Below are positions 45,377-53,857 of a stretch of 64,000 bases of DNA, one piece after another. A model generated the notes under the pieces. The model was not told where the DNA came from. It did no database searches and was given only the letters and a program-made list of their open reading frames with translations. Origin of the DNA: Candidatus Terasakiella magnetica (GTDB taxonomy: Bacteria > Pseudomonadota > Alphaproteobacteria > Rhodospirillales > Terasakiellaceae); contig NZ_FLYE01000002.1 in assembly GCF_900093605.1 (NCBI RefSeq), forward strand, positions 62,001 to 126,000, given 5' to 3'. A program made the position numbers and the translations under genes. Position 1 is the first letter of the stretch. Each line of letters starts with the position of its first letter.

Positions 45377-46344
45377 AAGGTGAGACTCTCTGTTTCTAGT
45401 GAGCCCTCTTCTGTACCGACAAGCCCGCCAAAGCGATTATAAAAATACGGGCTGGCATCGGGCAGGGGGCCTTCTGCTGTTTCAAGTAAGGATTCAAGAT
45501 GTTTTTCTGCACTGGGTGCACAAAGACGATAAAGATTTGCACATAGGGTTGCTGCGGTTGATCCCGGCCAGTCTGCATGAAGCAGCTCATCTGGCAACAT
45601 AGGGTCGCGCAACATGATACGGCGATATTCATGGATAAGCAGGGTGCGCACCAAAAAACTGTTTTGTGGGTCAATCTCGCCTTCACTGCTGAGCGCATGA
45701 TAAAAGGGGCGAAAGGCCTCAAGGAAATTATTGTAATCGTCTGCTAACTGCTCAAGGTCCCAACTGCCATGGACCATATTGCGATGCGGTGTATTGCCGC
45801 TTTGACGATCAGCACGCGCAGCCATGGTGACCACATCATCAGTCACATCCATATCCTGAATGATTTGACGCACCGCGCGAATATCGGCTGCGGGATGAGC
45901 AAACACATTGGGCGCAACAGTGCCAAAGCCAAGCCATTGAAATTCACGGCGCAAGGCATCCCGAATATCTTGAGACAGATTGGCCTTATTGACGATTACC
46001 ATCAGCCATTCCCCGTTCCATGTGCGATGGGGGGAGGCATAAATACGACGATGCGCTGTTTCAAAACGCCGACGACCAATTTCTGTGAGCTTATAATAGC
46101 TGCGTCGCCCGATCTGGTTTGAGGCCAGCCATTCATCTTTAGATAGGCGAAAAACAGCCGTGCGCACCATACGCTCACTTAAACCAAGTGGTTCGACCAG
46201 ATTAATCAAGCTACCAAGCCAGACAGAGCCACCATGAGGAAGAATGGCATCACCATAAACAGTTACCAATAAGGACTTCGCCCGCAATGTGGTTTTATCG
46301 CGTAACTCGAAAATAGCATCCTGAATTTTTTTGTTATTCGTCAT
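45373..46344 (-). CDS. paaX: PaaX-family transcription repressor
   Basis: A 323-residue regulator. PaaX of E. coli represses phenylacetate genes and is released by phenylacetyl-CoA. Here: N-terminal winged helix (LRAKSLLVTVYGDAILPHGGSVWLGSLINLVEPLGLSERMVRTAVFRLSKDEWLASNQIGRRSYYKLT), the central PaaX domain (RTWNGEWLMVIV, LRREFQWLGFGTVAPNVFAHP) and the C-terminal part (LVRTLLIHEYRRIMLRDPMLPDELLHADWPG). Divergent from the PaaA-like gene and coupled to the reductase gene. Its target is probably the TATGATACA motif in the cluster promoters. Confidence 0.95.
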   Translation of the reverse strand: MTNNKKIQDAIFELRDKTTLRAKSLLVTVYGDAILPHGGSVWLGSLINLVEPLGLSERMVRTAVFRLSKDEWLASNQIGRRSYYKLTEIGRRRFETAHRRIYASPHRTWNGEWLMVIVNKANLSQDIRDALRREFQWLGFGTVAPNVFAHPAADIRAVRQIIQDMDVTDDVVTMAARADRQSGNTPHRNMVHGSWDLEQLADDYNNFLEAFRPFYHALSSEGEIDPQNSFLVRTLLIHEYRRIMLRDPMLPDELLHADWPGSTAATLCANLYRLCAPSAEKHLESLLETAEGPLPDASPYFYNRFGGLVGTEEGSLETESLTL

Positions 46345-46711
46345 GGTAATCCGAACCTGTATTTCTAAATAGAGAGGTAAAATGTCGCGCTATGTCATAG
46401 CACATTGCGCGTAAATTTTCAGTGCTTACTCTCTGTGCGATACAATAGTTACATATTTTAGCTATGTCACTTAAAAAAGTGTAACGCTTTATGAAATGTA
46501 TCATTTGATATTAATTTTGTAAAAAAAAGCAAAACTAAAAATTCTAATGTTTTAATAGGTTAAGGTGATTTTTCTAGAGAAGATATAAAAAGGGTTTGAC
46601 AGAATTTAATATGATACATTATTCTCAGAAAAGAATCATTTAGTGTGTCATATAACGAGAAAGATGCCGCTAGATGGTATGGGAAGAAGATTTAAACAGT
46701 TGGAGGAAACT
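46345..46711. other. 367-bp divergent regulatory region of the aromatic cluster
   Basis: AT-rich region between paaX and the PaaA-like gene. It contains an inverted pair of the motif ATGTATCAT (46496-46504) and ATGATACAT (46611-46619), a weaker CGATACA at 46438, and a promoter for the rightward genes at 46596. The leader of the PaaA-like gene ends in a strong GGAGG at 46702. Confidence 0.6.
46596..46625 (+). promoter_or_regulatory. Promoter with overlapping TATGATACA operator
   Basis: A perfect -35 box TTGACA at 46596-46601; the best -10 is TATTCT at 46620-46625 (18-base spacer, partial match). TATGATACA (46610-46618) fills the spacer, a position that would let a repressor block RNA polymerase. 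The same 9-mer lies upstream of the paaF and paaN-side promoters. Confidence 0.55.
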
Positions 46712-47539
46712 ATGGCTAAATGGAAAACGTACGATAAAGGCGATGAAATGCCGGAAGAGTACAAGAAGCTCTTATTAAATTTGATGAGTTTCCAAGGCGA
46801 TTCTGAATATGCAGGCGCACAGCGCGTTGCAGAAAACATGCGCTTTGCTCCACGCCCTGAAGAAGCATATCGCCTTTCTAAAAAGGTGATGGAAGAAATG
46901 GGTCACGGGTATTACATCTGGAACTTGATGTCTGACCTTGGTGTTGATGTGAACGCACGTTTGCGTGAGCTGGTCACAAACCCAAATAACCCAGATGGTG
47001 AAAAAGTAACGATCATTAACGGTTTTCGTAAGGAAAACTGGTCTAAGCTTTTTGAGTGCTGGGAAGATGTTGCCTTGTTCTCAACTGTTGTAACACCTGC
47101 GGCTGTGGCTTTCCTTGGTCAATATCGTGAGTGTTCTTACCTGCCATGGGCACGTGTGAATGTGCGCATCCATAAAGAAGAATATGGTCATCTTGCATTT
47201 GGTGTGTGGGCTTCTAAGCGTTGTATCGAATTTGGTGGGGAAGAGACCCGTCAGTTCATGCAAAAGCGCGTTGAGAAATTCATGAAAGTTGGCCTTGGTT
47301 TTTATGGCCGTCCTTCTAAAGAAGGCGATAAGCAGTCTGCGATGTTTGATAAGTACTACGAGTACGGCATCAAAGTTAAAAAACCTGAAGAACTTCAAGA
47401 AGAATACCTTGAGCTTTTGGAATCACGTTTGAAAGAAGTTGGTCTTGAAATGCCACAAGGTGTTGAAGCTGATTATGACATGCGTGTTGGTTATGAAGCT
47501 GCTGATTTGGACGAACAAGTGTCTAAAGCGGCAAGCTAA
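46712..47539 (+). CDS. PaaA-like di-iron ferritin-fold oxygenase subunit
   Basis: A 275-residue phenylacetic-acid-catabolic-family protein. ATG 46712 follows GGAGG. It aligns by eye with E. coli PaaA: EEYKKLLLNLMSFQGDSEYAGA (Glu32), KKVMEEMGHGYYIWNLMSDLG (Glu62, His65), WEDVA (Asp119, with Glu118 beside it), and ECSYLPWARVNVRIHKEEYGH (Glu157, His160). These are all the expected di-iron ligands, so catalysis is plausible: epoxidation of an aromatic acyl-CoA. It is shorter than PaaA (about 309). paaB, paaC, paaD and paaE do not follow; instead a small unknown gene and an ABC importer do. Confidence 0.85.
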   Translation: MAKWKTYDKGDEMPEEYKKLLLNLMSFQGDSEYAGAQRVAENMRFAPRPEEAYRLSKKVMEEMGHGYYIWNLMSDLGVDVNARLRELVTNPNNPDGEKVTIINGFRKENWSKLFECWEDVALFSTVVTPAAVAFLGQYRECSYLPWARVNVRIHKEEYGHLAFGVWASKRCIEFGGEETRQFMQKRVEKFMKVGLGFYGRPSKEGDKQSAMFDKYYEYGIKVKKPEELQEEYLELLESRLKEVGLEMPQGVEADYDMRVGYEAADLDEQVSKAAS

Positions 47540-47543
47540 TATC

Positions 47544-47561
47544 TAGGTCCTGACCCTAAAA
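47544..47561. repeat. Solo 18-bp copy of the inverted-repeat end
   Basis: Identical to 22549-22566, the right end of the 267-bp element. It begins 5 bases after the PaaA-like stop and lies just before the ribosome-binding site of the next gene. Only this end is seen; no second repeat follows. Confidence 0.7.
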
Positions 47562-47577
47562 CAAGGAGGCGTTTATC

Positions 47578-47979
47578 ATGATCCCGGAACTACCAAACAA
47601 ACTGTTTTCAACTGGTCGCAGTGTTCTTTCAAAATTTGGTTATGTCCATTTTGAAGGCGAAGAAAGTCGTGATGACTGGGCTGAAATGTGGGAGCACCTC
47701 AAAGGTGATTTCCCTCTTGAGCAAGCACAGGTGCCAAGCTTTGATGGGTTGGAACCAACTGTTCGCGAAGCAGCACGTGACTATATGAAAGTGCGTTTGT
47801 TGGCAGATCATTATCTGGATGAATGTGAACGTCTCCACGTTAATATTTTTAAAGGCAGTATTGAAACCGATCTGGTGGAAAAATACTCCCTCGCACGTGA
47901 TCGTTACGAACATAGTGTGGAAGATTTTGGTGAAGCACGCGTTAAAGTACAGGGGCTCCTGTCTAAAAACGCGGCTTGA
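47578..47979 (+). CDS. Small acidic protein after the PaaA-like gene
   Basis: A 133-residue soluble, mostly helical, acidic protein; family not recognised. It starts MIPELPNKLFSTGRSVLSKFGY and has no cysteine cluster, membrane segment or signal peptide. AAGGAGG lies 7 bases before the ATG, and the gene starts 38 bases after the PaaA-like stop, so co-transcription is likely. It is unlike PaaB (about 95 residues) as far as can be seen. It may be a structural or effector subunit of the oxygenase (inference from position only). Confidence 0.8.
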   Translation: MIPELPNKLFSTGRSVLSKFGYVHFEGEESRDDWAEMWEHLKGDFPLEQAQVPSFDGLEPTVREAARDYMKVRLLADHYLDECERLHVNIFKGSIETDLVEKYSLARDRYEHSVEDFGEARVKVQGLLSKNAA

Positions 47980-48285
47980 TCAAGAACGGACTGGGCATCT
48001 TTCTTTGGGGGTGGGAAAGCTTTTTTAAAGAAGGATGTCGTCTTTAATCGTCAAGTTAAAAGGGTTCTAAATTTTTCTTGACGATTAGTTTTATTTGAAA
48101 TAGTTTCAATCGAAACTAATAAAAAGAGGGTGTGGTTATAAAAAATAATCAAAGCCCTGGTTGACGAAGTCGCCAGTTGCATGCGCATAATTAATTCGCG
48201 TTATAAGATAACGTGCAAAAAAGCACAAGCTGGCAGATAAAATTACAACAAACGAAATATTGTCTATTTGGGAGGCAAAGAGATT
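47980..48285. promoter_or_regulatory. 306-bp region upstream of the ABC importer, with palindrome
   Basis: No gene. It contains a palindrome TAGTTTC AATC GAAACTA (48101-48118) exactly 17 bases after a TTGACG (48078-48083), so the palindrome would cover the -10 region. It is unlike the TATGATACA motif and points to a second regulator for the importer. GGGAGG for the importer lies at about 48270. Confidence 0.5.
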
Positions 48286-49455
48286 ATGACTTCACGTCAC
48301 AATAAGATTAAAACTACAATCGCTGCATTGGGTATGGTTACCAGTGCACTTGCTTTGAATGCAACAGACGCAAATGCGGCTGACCCGATCAAAATCGGTA
48401 CGTTCTTGGCTGTTACGGGGCCTGCATCTTTCTTGGGTGACCCTGAACTGAAAACGCTTGAGCTTTATGTTGAAGAATTGAACAAAAGCGGTGGCGTATT
48501 AGGCCGTCAAGTTGAACTGGTGCATTACGATACGGGTGCTGCGCCACCTAAAGCGATCGTTGCGGCAAAACGCCTGATCAACCAAGATAAAGTAGATATC
48601 ATTGTTGGTGGTTCTGCTTCTGGTGAAACAATGGCTGTTATTCCGATTGTTGAAAAAGCCGGCATGCCCTTCATTTCTTTGGCGGGTTCTGTAAAGATTG
48701 TTGAGCCTGTGAAAAAGTGGGTTTTCAAAACGCCTCATACTGACAAAATGGCTTGTGGTAAAATCTTTGAAGATTTGAACAGCCGTGGCTTAAACACAAT
48801 CGCCATGATCTCCGGTACAGGCGGTTTTGGTAAGTCCATGAACGGCCAATGTGCGAAATTGGCACCTGCTTACAAAATTAAAATTGCAACGTCTGAAACA
48901 TATGGTCCAAAAGATACCGATATGACAGCGCAATTGACGAAAATTAAAGGTGTTTCCGGTGTTCAGGCCGTTGTAAATGCCGGTTTTGGTCAAGGCCCTG
49001 CAATTGTGACAAAAAATTACCGTCAGCTTGGTATGAATGCACCGCTATATCAGTCTCATGGTGTTGCCTCTAAGAGCTACATCGATCTGGCTGGTGATGC
49101 TGCTGAAGGTGTTCGTCTTCCTGCTGCTGCTTTGTTGGTTGCTGATGTGCTTCCTGCGTCTGATCCACAAAAAGCAGTGGTCCAAGAATATACCAAAGCT
49201 TACACAAATGCTTATGGTTCTTCCGTTTCCACATTCGGTGGTCACGCTTATGACGGCCTGCAAATGGCTGTTGCTGCAATCACACGTGCAGGCAGCACGG
49301 ACAAAGACGCAGTTCGTGATGAAATCGAAAAAACAAGCGGTTACATCGGCACCGGTGGTGTTGTGAATATGTCTGCGACTGACCACCTTGGTCTGGGTTT
49401 GTCAGCCTTTAAAATGCTGGAAATCAAAAACGGCAGCTGGTCACTCGTAAAATAA
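48286..49455 (+). CDS. ABC importer periplasmic binding protein (branched-chain amino acid type)
   Basis: A 389-residue secreted protein of the Leu/Ile/Val-binding (type 6) family: signal peptide ending ATDANAAD, then IKIGTFLAVTGPASFLGDPELKTLELYVEELNKSGGVLGRQVELVHYDT and GGSASGETMAVIPIVEKAGMPFISLAGS. ATG 48286 is preferred over an upstream GTG/TTG frame because GGGAGG precedes it. Heads a five-gene importer within the aromatic acid cluster, so aromatic acids such as phenylacetate are a likely substrate (inference; such importers are often found in these clusters). Confidence 0.9.
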   Translation: MTSRHNKIKTTIAALGMVTSALALNATDANAADPIKIGTFLAVTGPASFLGDPELKTLELYVEELNKSGGVLGRQVELVHYDTGAAPPKAIVAAKRLINQDKVDIIVGGSASGETMAVIPIVEKAGMPFISLAGSVKIVEPVKKWVFKTPHTDKMACGKIFEDLNSRGLNTIAMISGTGGFGKSMNGQCAKLAPAYKIKIATSETYGPKDTDMTAQLTKIKGVSGVQAVVNAGFGQGPAIVTKNYRQLGMNAPLYQSHGVASKSYIDLAGDAAEGVRLPAAALLVADVLPASDPQKAVVQEYTKAYTNAYGSSVSTFGGHAYDGLQMAVAAITRAGSTDKDAVRDEIEKTSGYIGTGGVVNMSATDHLGLGLSAFKMLEIKNGSWSLVK

Positions 49456-49463
49456 TGGCCTTG

Positions 49464-49491
49464 TTGGGAGTGAGGTTTTCCTCACTCCCAA
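49464..49491 (+). terminator. Strong hairpin after the binding-protein gene
   Basis: A perfect 12-bp stem (TTGGGAGTGAGG and its complement) with a short loop but only a weak T-tail. It probably attenuates transcription or protects the binding-protein message, giving more binding protein than permease. Confidence 0.6.
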
Positions 49492-49572
49492 TCTTTAAGA
49501 AAATTCTGAAAGTTTCCTGACAAGGTTTAGGAAGCAACAGGTGAGTTTTATCTTCAAGAAAGACTTAATGAA

Positions 49573-50448
49573 ATGCACGCAGAATTCCTGCAATTCCTGT
49601 TTTCCGGTGTGACGCTTGGCGCAACTTATGCCTTGGTCGGCTTGGGTTTCTCCATCATCTATAACGCATCACATGTGATCAATTTTGCGCAAGGCGAGTT
49701 TGTCATGTTAGGCGGAATGGGGACTGTTTTCTTCTTAGGGCTCGGTCTGCCGATGCCGGTTGCCATTTTGGCGGCGATTGCACTGACGACCCTTTTCGGT
49801 TTTGGTCTGGAACGTTTTGCCATTGCACCTGCACGCGGGGCATCAGTGGTGACCTTGATCATCATTACCATCGGGGCATCCATCGTCATGCGCGGTCTGG
49901 TACAGGTTGTCTGGGGCAAGGAATTTCATGCATTGCCATCCTTTAGTGGGGATGAACCGATTAACATCGCAGGGGCAACCATTTTGCCACAAAGCCTGTG
50001 GGTGTTGGGCGTGACCATCTTGCTGGTTTTGGCGCTTCGTTATTTCTTTGATAAAACCATCATGGGAAAGGCGATTATTGCGACCTCTCTCAATCGTGAC
50101 GCAGCCCAATTGATGGGAATTAACGTGCGTCTCGTTTTATTTATTAGTTTCGGCTTGTCTGCAGCCTTGGGCGCAGCAGCTGGTATTTTGATCGCTCCGA
50201 TTACGCTGACCAACTTTGAAGCTGGCATTATGTTGGGCCTAAAAGGCTTCTGCGCGGCTATTCTTGGTGGGCTTGGTAATGGTATGGGCGCGGTTGCTGG
50301 CGGGATGATCGTTGGTATTGCCGAGGCCATGGGGGCTGGCTATTGGATGTCTGAATATAAAGACGCCGTTGCCTTTGTTCTTATTTTGTTAGTGCTCTTT
50401 TTCAAACCAAGCGGCCTGTTTGGTAAAACCGGAACGGAGCGCGTGTAG
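49573..50448 (+). CDS. ABC importer permease, LivH type
   Basis: A 291-residue inner-membrane permease with about eight segments and the LivH pattern (GVTLGATYALVGLGFSIIYNASHVINFAQGEFVMLGG; LNRDAAQLMGINVRLVLFISFGLSAALGAAAGIL; GLKGFCAAILGGLGNGMGAVAGGMIVG). Second gene of the importer operon. It pairs with the LivM-type permease 2 bases downstream. Confidence 0.94.
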   Translation: MHAEFLQFLFSGVTLGATYALVGLGFSIIYNASHVINFAQGEFVMLGGMGTVFFLGLGLPMPVAILAAIALTTLFGFGLERFAIAPARGASVVTLIIITIGASIVMRGLVQVVWGKEFHALPSFSGDEPINIAGATILPQSLWVLGVTILLVLALRYFFDKTIMGKAIIATSLNRDAAQLMGINVRLVLFISFGLSAALGAAAGILIAPITLTNFEAGIMLGLKGFCAAILGGLGNGMGAVAGGMIVGIAEAMGAGYWMSEYKDAVAFVLILLVLFFKPSGLFGKTGTERV

Positions 50449-50450
50449 TT

Positions 50451-51386
50451 ATGATGACATTAAAATCACCTCGCACGGGCGGTATCCTCGCACTTTGTGG
50501 CGTTATCGCAATTCTTCCGGCCTTTCTTGATAATGCTTTCCATTATGAAATCGCCATTTTGATCGGCTTTAACGCGATAGTCTGTATCGGTCTAAACCTG
50601 TTAATCGGTTATGCGGGGCAAATCAGCTTGGGCCATGGTGCGTTTGTTGGTCTTGGGGCTTACGGTAGTGCCATTTTGACCATGAATCAGGGCTGGGACC
50701 CGATTTTGGCAATGCTTGTTTCAGCCCTCTTTACAGGTGTGTTGGCCTTCTTCATTGCCCGTCCGATCTTAAAGTTAAAAGGCCATTATCTGGCCATGGC
50801 AACATTGGGCATGGGGATTATCATCTCCATCGTGCTTAATACTGAAGATCAACATACAGGCGGCCCTGATGGTATGTATGTTGAAGGCTTGTCCTTTATG
50901 GCAGAGCAGATGAACTGGTATTGGCTTGTAGGTGCTTTATTGGTCTTTAGTGTTTGGGCCTCACTTAACCTGATCCATTCCCCTATTGGTCGCGCACTAC
51001 GTGCTGTTCATGGCTCTGAAGTTGCGGCTGAAGTTGTGGGTGTGGACACTACGCGTTTTAAAGTCCTGATCTTTGTTGTCTCAGCAGTATTTGCCAGTGT
51101 TGTGGGGAGCTTTGGGGTTTACTATTCCAACTTTGTTTCCCCTGATATCGCAGGCTTTTTCCATTCCATCGAATTGGTGGTGATGGTGGTCTTTGGCGGC
51201 ATGGCCTCTACATTTGGGGCGGTGATTGGCGCGGCTATTTTAACGTTATTGCCACAGGTTCTGACATTCTTGCATGATTATGAACATGTTGTTTTTGGTT
51301 TAATTTTGATGCTGACCATGATTTTCGTTCCAAAAGGTTTGGTGCCAACCCTTGCAGGCCTCTTTAAAAAGGGAGAGAAACCATGA
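50451..51386 (+). CDS. ABC importer permease, LivM type
   Basis: A 311-residue inner-membrane permease: NAIVCIGLNLLIGYAGQISLGHGAFVGLGAYGSAILT, ALRAVHGSEVAAEVVGVDTTRFKVLIFVVSAVFASVVGSFGVYYSNFVSPD. Translation may start at either of two successive ATG codons. Its stop overlaps the next ATG (ATGA). Confidence 0.94.
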   Translation: MMTLKSPRTGGILALCGVIAILPAFLDNAFHYEIAILIGFNAIVCIGLNLLIGYAGQISLGHGAFVGLGAYGSAILTMNQGWDPILAMLVSALFTGVLAFFIARPILKLKGHYLAMATLGMGIIISIVLNTEDQHTGGPDGMYVEGLSFMAEQMNWYWLVGALLVFSVWASLNLIHSPIGRALRAVHGSEVAAEVVGVDTTRFKVLIFVVSAVFASVVGSFGVYYSNFVSPDIAGFFHSIELVVMVVFGGMASTFGAVIGAAILTLLPQVLTFLHDYEHVVFGLILMLTMIFVPKGLVPTLAGLFKKGEKP

Positions 51387-52138
51387 CCCTTTTAAAAGTA
51401 AATAACCTCTCGATTGAATTTGGTGGTGTACGGGCCATTGATGATCTCTCATTCACCATTAACCCAGGCACGATCCATTCTATCATCGGGCCAAATGGGG
51501 CGGGTAAGACAACATTGTTTAACTTGATCACAGGGGTCTATACGCCAACCAGCGGTACAGTCCTTTATGATGATGAAGGGGTGACAGGGTTTAAACCTTA
51601 TGAGCTGGCTGCGCGCGGCATGAGCCGAACATTTCAAAACCTGCAAATCTTTTTCAACATGACGGCGATTGAAAATGTCATGGTGGGGGCTCACCTTCAT
51701 CTTAATCGTAGTTTCTTGGCTTCTTTCTTTGGTTTACCGCAAATCAAAAAAGGAGATGCCCATTGTCGCGAGACTTGCCTTGAGCTGCTTGATTTTGTGG
51801 GTTTGAAAGACTATGCCGATACCGATACGGACAGCATGCCTTATGGTGCGCTTAAGCGTTTGGAAATTGCACGTGCCTTGGCGTCCAAGCCAAAAATCCT
51901 TTTACTGGATGAGCCTGCTGCCGGTCTAAACCCGGCAGAAAGTCGCGAGATTGATGAAGTCATCAAGAAAGTGGCAGAGCGTGGTATTACGGTTGTTCTG
52001 GTGGAACATGATATGAAGATGGTTATGGAAATTTCAGATCATATCCTTGTCCTTGATTACGGACGTAAACTGACAGAAGGTAGTGCACAGGAAGTGCGAA
52101 ACAATCCGGATGTTATTGCGGCATATTTGGGGGGCTAA
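51383..52138 (+). CDS. ABC importer ATPase, LivG type
   Basis: A 251-residue ABC ATPase: Walker [17 protein letters not shown], signature SMPYGALKRLEIARAL (LivG types have YG rather than SG here), Walker B ILLLDEPAAGLNPAES, switch VLVEHDMKMVMEISD. Overlaps the LivM-type gene by 4 bases. Confidence 0.95.
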   Translation: MTLLKVNNLSIEFGGVRAIDDLSFTINPGTIHSIIGPNGAGKTTLFNLITGVYTPTSGTVLYDDEGVTGFKPYELAARGMSRTFQNLQIFFNMTAIENVMVGAHLHLNRSFLASFFGLPQIKKGDAHCRETCLELLDFVGLKDYADTDTDSMPYGALKRLEIARALASKPKILLLDEPAAGLNPAESREIDEVIKKVAERGITVVLVEHDMKMVMEISDHILVLDYGRKLTEGSAQEVRNNPDVIAAYLGG

Positions 52139-52142
52139 GGCT

Positions 52143-52847
52143 ATGTTGAAAATTGAAAATCTCACCAGTCACTATGGTCGTATCCAAGCCCTTCATGGGG
52201 TTGATCTTGAAGTTAATGAGGGCGAACTGGTTGCCTTGGTTGGCGGTAACGGGGCGGGTAAAACCACACTGTTGCGCACCATTTCAGGCCTTCAGCCCGC
52301 CTCAAGCGGCACAGTCAGCTTTGAAGGCAGTGATATTACCGATATGGCGGCTGAAAAGCGTGTACCCTTGGATATCGCCCAAGTGCCAGAAGGCCGTCAG
52401 GTCTTTACCGCCCTTTCTGTTGAAGACAATATCCGCTTGGGTGCTTTTACCAAGAAAGATAAGGTGGAGATCGAAAGTGATCTTGAAAGCATGTATGGGC
52501 GTTTTCCGATTTTAAAGGAAAAACGCAATCAGGCCGCGGGTACACTTTCTGGGGGCCAACAGCAGATGCTCGCCATGGCGCGTGCTTTGATGTCGCGACC
52601 GCGGCTTTTATTGCTCGATGAACCCTCCATGGGGCTTTCACCCGTCTTGGTGATGGAAATCTTTGCCATTGTTGAAGAACTCAAAGAACAAGGCGTCACC
52701 ATCTTTTTGGTGGAACAAAACGCCACAGCCGCCCTGCGTGTTGCAGATCGTGGCTACGTAATGGAAACAGGGAAAATCACGTTAACCGATAGCGGTGAGA
52801 AATTGCTTAACGATGAAACAGTTAAGGCCGCTTATCTCGGAATTTAA
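52143..52847 (+). CDS. ABC importer ATPase, LivF type
   Basis: A 234-residue ABC ATPase: Walker A LVGGNGAGKTTLLRTI, signature GTLSGGQQQMLAMARALM, Walker B LLLLDEPSMGLSPVLV, switch FLVEQNATAALRVAD. ATG 52143 lies 4 bases after the LivG-type stop; an upstream in-frame ATG would overlap that gene by 56 bases and is rejected. Confidence 0.95.
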   Translation: MLKIENLTSHYGRIQALHGVDLEVNEGELVALVGGNGAGKTTLLRTISGLQPASSGTVSFEGSDITDMAAEKRVPLDIAQVPEGRQVFTALSVEDNIRLGAFTKKDKVEIESDLESMYGRFPILKEKRNQAAGTLSGGQQQMLAMARALMSRPRLLLLDEPSMGLSPVLVMEIFAIVEELKEQGVTIFLVEQNATAALRVADRGYVMETGKITLTDSGEKLLNDETVKAAYLGI

Positions 52848-52873
52848 TTCTATCTTTAGGGACCTATATAGAT

Positions 52874-53830
52874 ATGACAAAGAATTTTGCCTCAGCAGCT
52901 GACTTGGACGAAAAACAAGTCTCCTTTGAGAAACTCGGTGAAGGCCTTTATGCCTACACAGCAGAAGGTGATCCAAACACAGGGGTCATCATTGGTGATG
53001 ATGGCGTGATGGTGATTGATACCCAAGCCACACCAACCATGGCCCAAGACGTGATCCGTCGTATTCGTGAAGTTACGGACCTGCCGATCAAATATGTTTT
53101 GATGTCACATTATCATGCAGTACGTGTTATGGGCGCTTCTGCTTATAATGCTGAGCAGATCATCGCTTCCAAGCCCACATACGATCTGATTGTAGAGCGT
53201 GGCGAGCATGACTTTAAATCTGAAGTGGGGCGTTTTCCGCGTCTGTTTGATGATGTTGAGTCTGTACCGGGCCTGACATGGCCAACAATGGTCTTTGAAA
53301 ATAAAATGACCATCTTTATGGGCAAGCGCCGTGTGGAAATTATCCATGCTGGTCGTGGTCATACAGCGGGTGATACCATTGCATGGTTGCCTGATGATGG
53401 TGTGTTATTTGCCGGTGATTTGGTTGAATTTGGCGCGACACCCTATACAGGTGATGCGCATTTGGGGGATTGGCCGCAAACACTGGATGTGTTGCGTGGG
53501 TTAAAACCTGAGAAACTGGTACCCGGTCGTGGTGCTGCTTTGATGACGCCTGAGCTGTGCGAACAGGCAATCTCTGAAACACAAGACTTCCTTGAGTCTC
53601 TTTATGGGTCTGTGAAAAAGGGCCGTGAAGAAGGCAAGGAATTGGGCGAGATTTATAAAGATACATATGAAGCGCTTTCACCAAAGTTTGGTGAATGGGT
53701 GATCTTTGATCACTGTCTGCCTTTTGATGTGACACGTGCTTATGATGAAGCAGGTGGGTTAGACCATCCCCGCATCTGGACAGATGAGCGCGATGTTGCC
53801 ATGTGGAAAGCGCTTGAAGAAGTCGAATAA
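52874..53830 (+). CDS. Metallo-beta-lactamase-fold protein with altered metal motif
   Basis: A 318-residue protein of the metallo-beta-lactamase fold: VIIGDDGVMVIDTQAT at the N-terminus, then SHYHAVRVMGA (79-84) where HxHxDH is expected, so His79 and His81 are kept but the Asp-His pair is Val-Arg. His163 (GRGHTAGD) and Asp182 (FAGDLVEF) remain. One metal site is probably intact and the second lost. No signal peptide. It lies 26 bases after the importer ATPase and 27 before the hemerythrin gene. Perhaps an acyl-CoA thioesterase-like or ring-product hydrolase; function not known. Confidence 0.85.
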   Translation: MTKNFASAADLDEKQVSFEKLGEGLYAYTAEGDPNTGVIIGDDGVMVIDTQATPTMAQDVIRRIREVTDLPIKYVLMSHYHAVRVMGASAYNAEQIIASKPTYDLIVERGEHDFKSEVGRFPRLFDDVESVPGLTWPTMVFENKMTIFMGKRRVEIIHAGRGHTAGDTIAWLPDDGVLFAGDLVEFGATPYTGDAHLGDWPQTLDVLRGLKPEKLVPGRGAALMTPELCEQAISETQDFLESLYGSVKKGREEGKELGEIYKDTYEALSPKFGEWVIFDHCLPFDVTRAYDEAGGLDHPRIWTDERDVAMWKALEEVE

Positions 53831-53857
53831 ACACTAAACTCTGATTGGGTTCTCAAA

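Noticed and set aside
47578-47979. Calling the small gene paaB
   Set aside because: Length and sequence do not resemble PaaB as I know it; it is left unnamed.
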